Shown: piece by piece, positions 63,777-64,000 of the stretch
How the letters are laid out: the number at the start of each line of letters is the position of its first letter
Numbering within the stretch: the first letter of the stretch is position 1
Assembly (NCBI RefSeq): GCF_002294985.1
Contig: NZ_NSGE01000005.1
Span: 591,872-655,871 of the forward strand
DNA length: 64,000 nt
Reading direction: 5' to 3'
Source: Mesorhizobium sp. WSM3862
GTDB lineage: Bacteria > Pseudomonadota > Alphaproteobacteria > Rhizobiales > Rhizobiaceae
Notes under the pieces: model-generated
Database searches by the model: none
What the model was told of the DNA's origin: nothing
The model's input: the letters and a program-made list of their open reading frames with translations, nothing else
Program-made: the position numbers and the translations under genes

Positions 63777-64000
63777 CTATCGCATATGAGTAAAGAGTTC
63801 ATAGAAGAAGTCTTTGCTCCAATTGGCCCTGCGCATCTTGCTGGCGATTGGTTTGTCGAGGGGATGGGCAGCCAAGATGTTTTGGGCGAGCCTGCGGATG
63901 ACGGCCAGGTTTTGTGGCGCGTAGTCCTTTCGGGTGCGGGCGTCATCCTCGTGGAAGACAACATCAAGGCTCCAGTGCAACTGGTTTTCGATCGTCCAGT
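63777..64000 (-). CDS. ISAs1-family transposase, C-terminal part (5' end outside window)
   Basis: The last 73 or so residues of a transposase, read from the window edge to a TAG at 63777. ENQLHWSLDVVFHEDDARTR carries the catalytic Glu region of ISAs1/IS4-like DDE enzymes, and RKDYAPQNLAVIRRLAQNIL is the family's next helix. Whether the element is complete lies beyond the window. No left inverted repeat is evident between 63764 and 63777. Confidence 0.85.
   Translation of the reverse strand, partial: WTIENQLHWSLDVVFHEDDARTRKDYAPQNLAVIRRLAQNILAAHPLDKPIASKMRRANWSKDFFYELFTHMR

Overview
The window is about 64 kb of a GC-rich chromosome from an alphaproteobacterium of the order Hyphomicrobiales, most likely Mesorhizobium or a close relative. 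The evidence is an Omp19-type lipoprotein, a mdh-sucC-sucD-sucA-sucB-lpdA cluster, a dapF-mtaB-ftsY-yciB block, ffh-chorismate mutase-rpsP, a LexA-type SOS box of the GAAC-N7-GAAC form ahead of imuA-imuB-dnaE2, and several palindromic repeats of the kind scattered in rhizobial genomes. Most of it is housekeeping core; I see no prophage, integrative element or CRISPR array. The only transposase is a fragment of an ISAs1-type gene at the right edge. The species assignment is inference.

Layout. 1-3.6 kb: the 5' part of acnA (minus strand, cut by the window edge) diverges from a cytochrome c maturation operon ccmA-ccmB-ccmD-ccmG in which ccmC is missing from its usual place. 3.7-6.2 kb: a small DUF1127-like gene, an SMP-30 type hydrolase and two flavin-linked enzymes. 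6.2-11.1 kb: yciB, ftsY, mtaB and dapF in one minus-strand unit; the long proline-rich N-terminus of FtsY contains two palindromic repeat elements read in frame. 11.2-15 kb: a DUF1328 protein, an MBL hydrolase, a VOC protein, Omp19 and ZapE. 15.4-26.6 kb: the TCA cluster mdh-sucC-(cupin, DUF1579)-sucD-sucA-sucB-(secreted protein, SDR)-lpdA. 26.7-30.4 kb: envelope proteins and a glycosyltransferase. 30.4-33.3 kb: a possible small RNA, a short ORF that duplicates the start of Ffh, then ffh, chorismate mutase and rpsP, with a terminator directly after rpsP. 33.3-43.1 kb: a mostly minus-strand mosaic with asd, leuB and leuD separated by unrelated genes, plus a three-unit tandem repeat beside asd. 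43.2-49.2 kb: an ArsR-SRPBCC operon with a clear operator, a DUF72 protein, a FAD oxidoreductase and a two-component system. 49.2-57.4 kb: a CitE-like lyase, DUF1737, a zincin, and the SOS mutagenesis cassette. 57.4-60.5 kb: Trm112-like, LON-domain, CnoX-like and YbaK-type genes and tRNA-Gly. 60.5-64 kb: an Lrp-type regulator divergent from arginase and ornithine cyclodeaminase, then a palindromic repeat and the transposase fragment.

Functionally, AcnA, Mdh, SucCD, SucAB and Lpd cover much of the TCA cycle; DapF and Asd serve lysine and cell-wall synthesis; LeuB and LeuD serve leucine synthesis; FtsY and Ffh are the two protein partners of the SRP pathway; arginase plus ornithine cyclodeaminase turn arginine into proline. 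The best candidates for unusual biology are the coupled Ffh-mimicking leader ORF, the repeats exapted into FtsY, the multi-hairpin tandem repeat at asd, and the missing ccmC.
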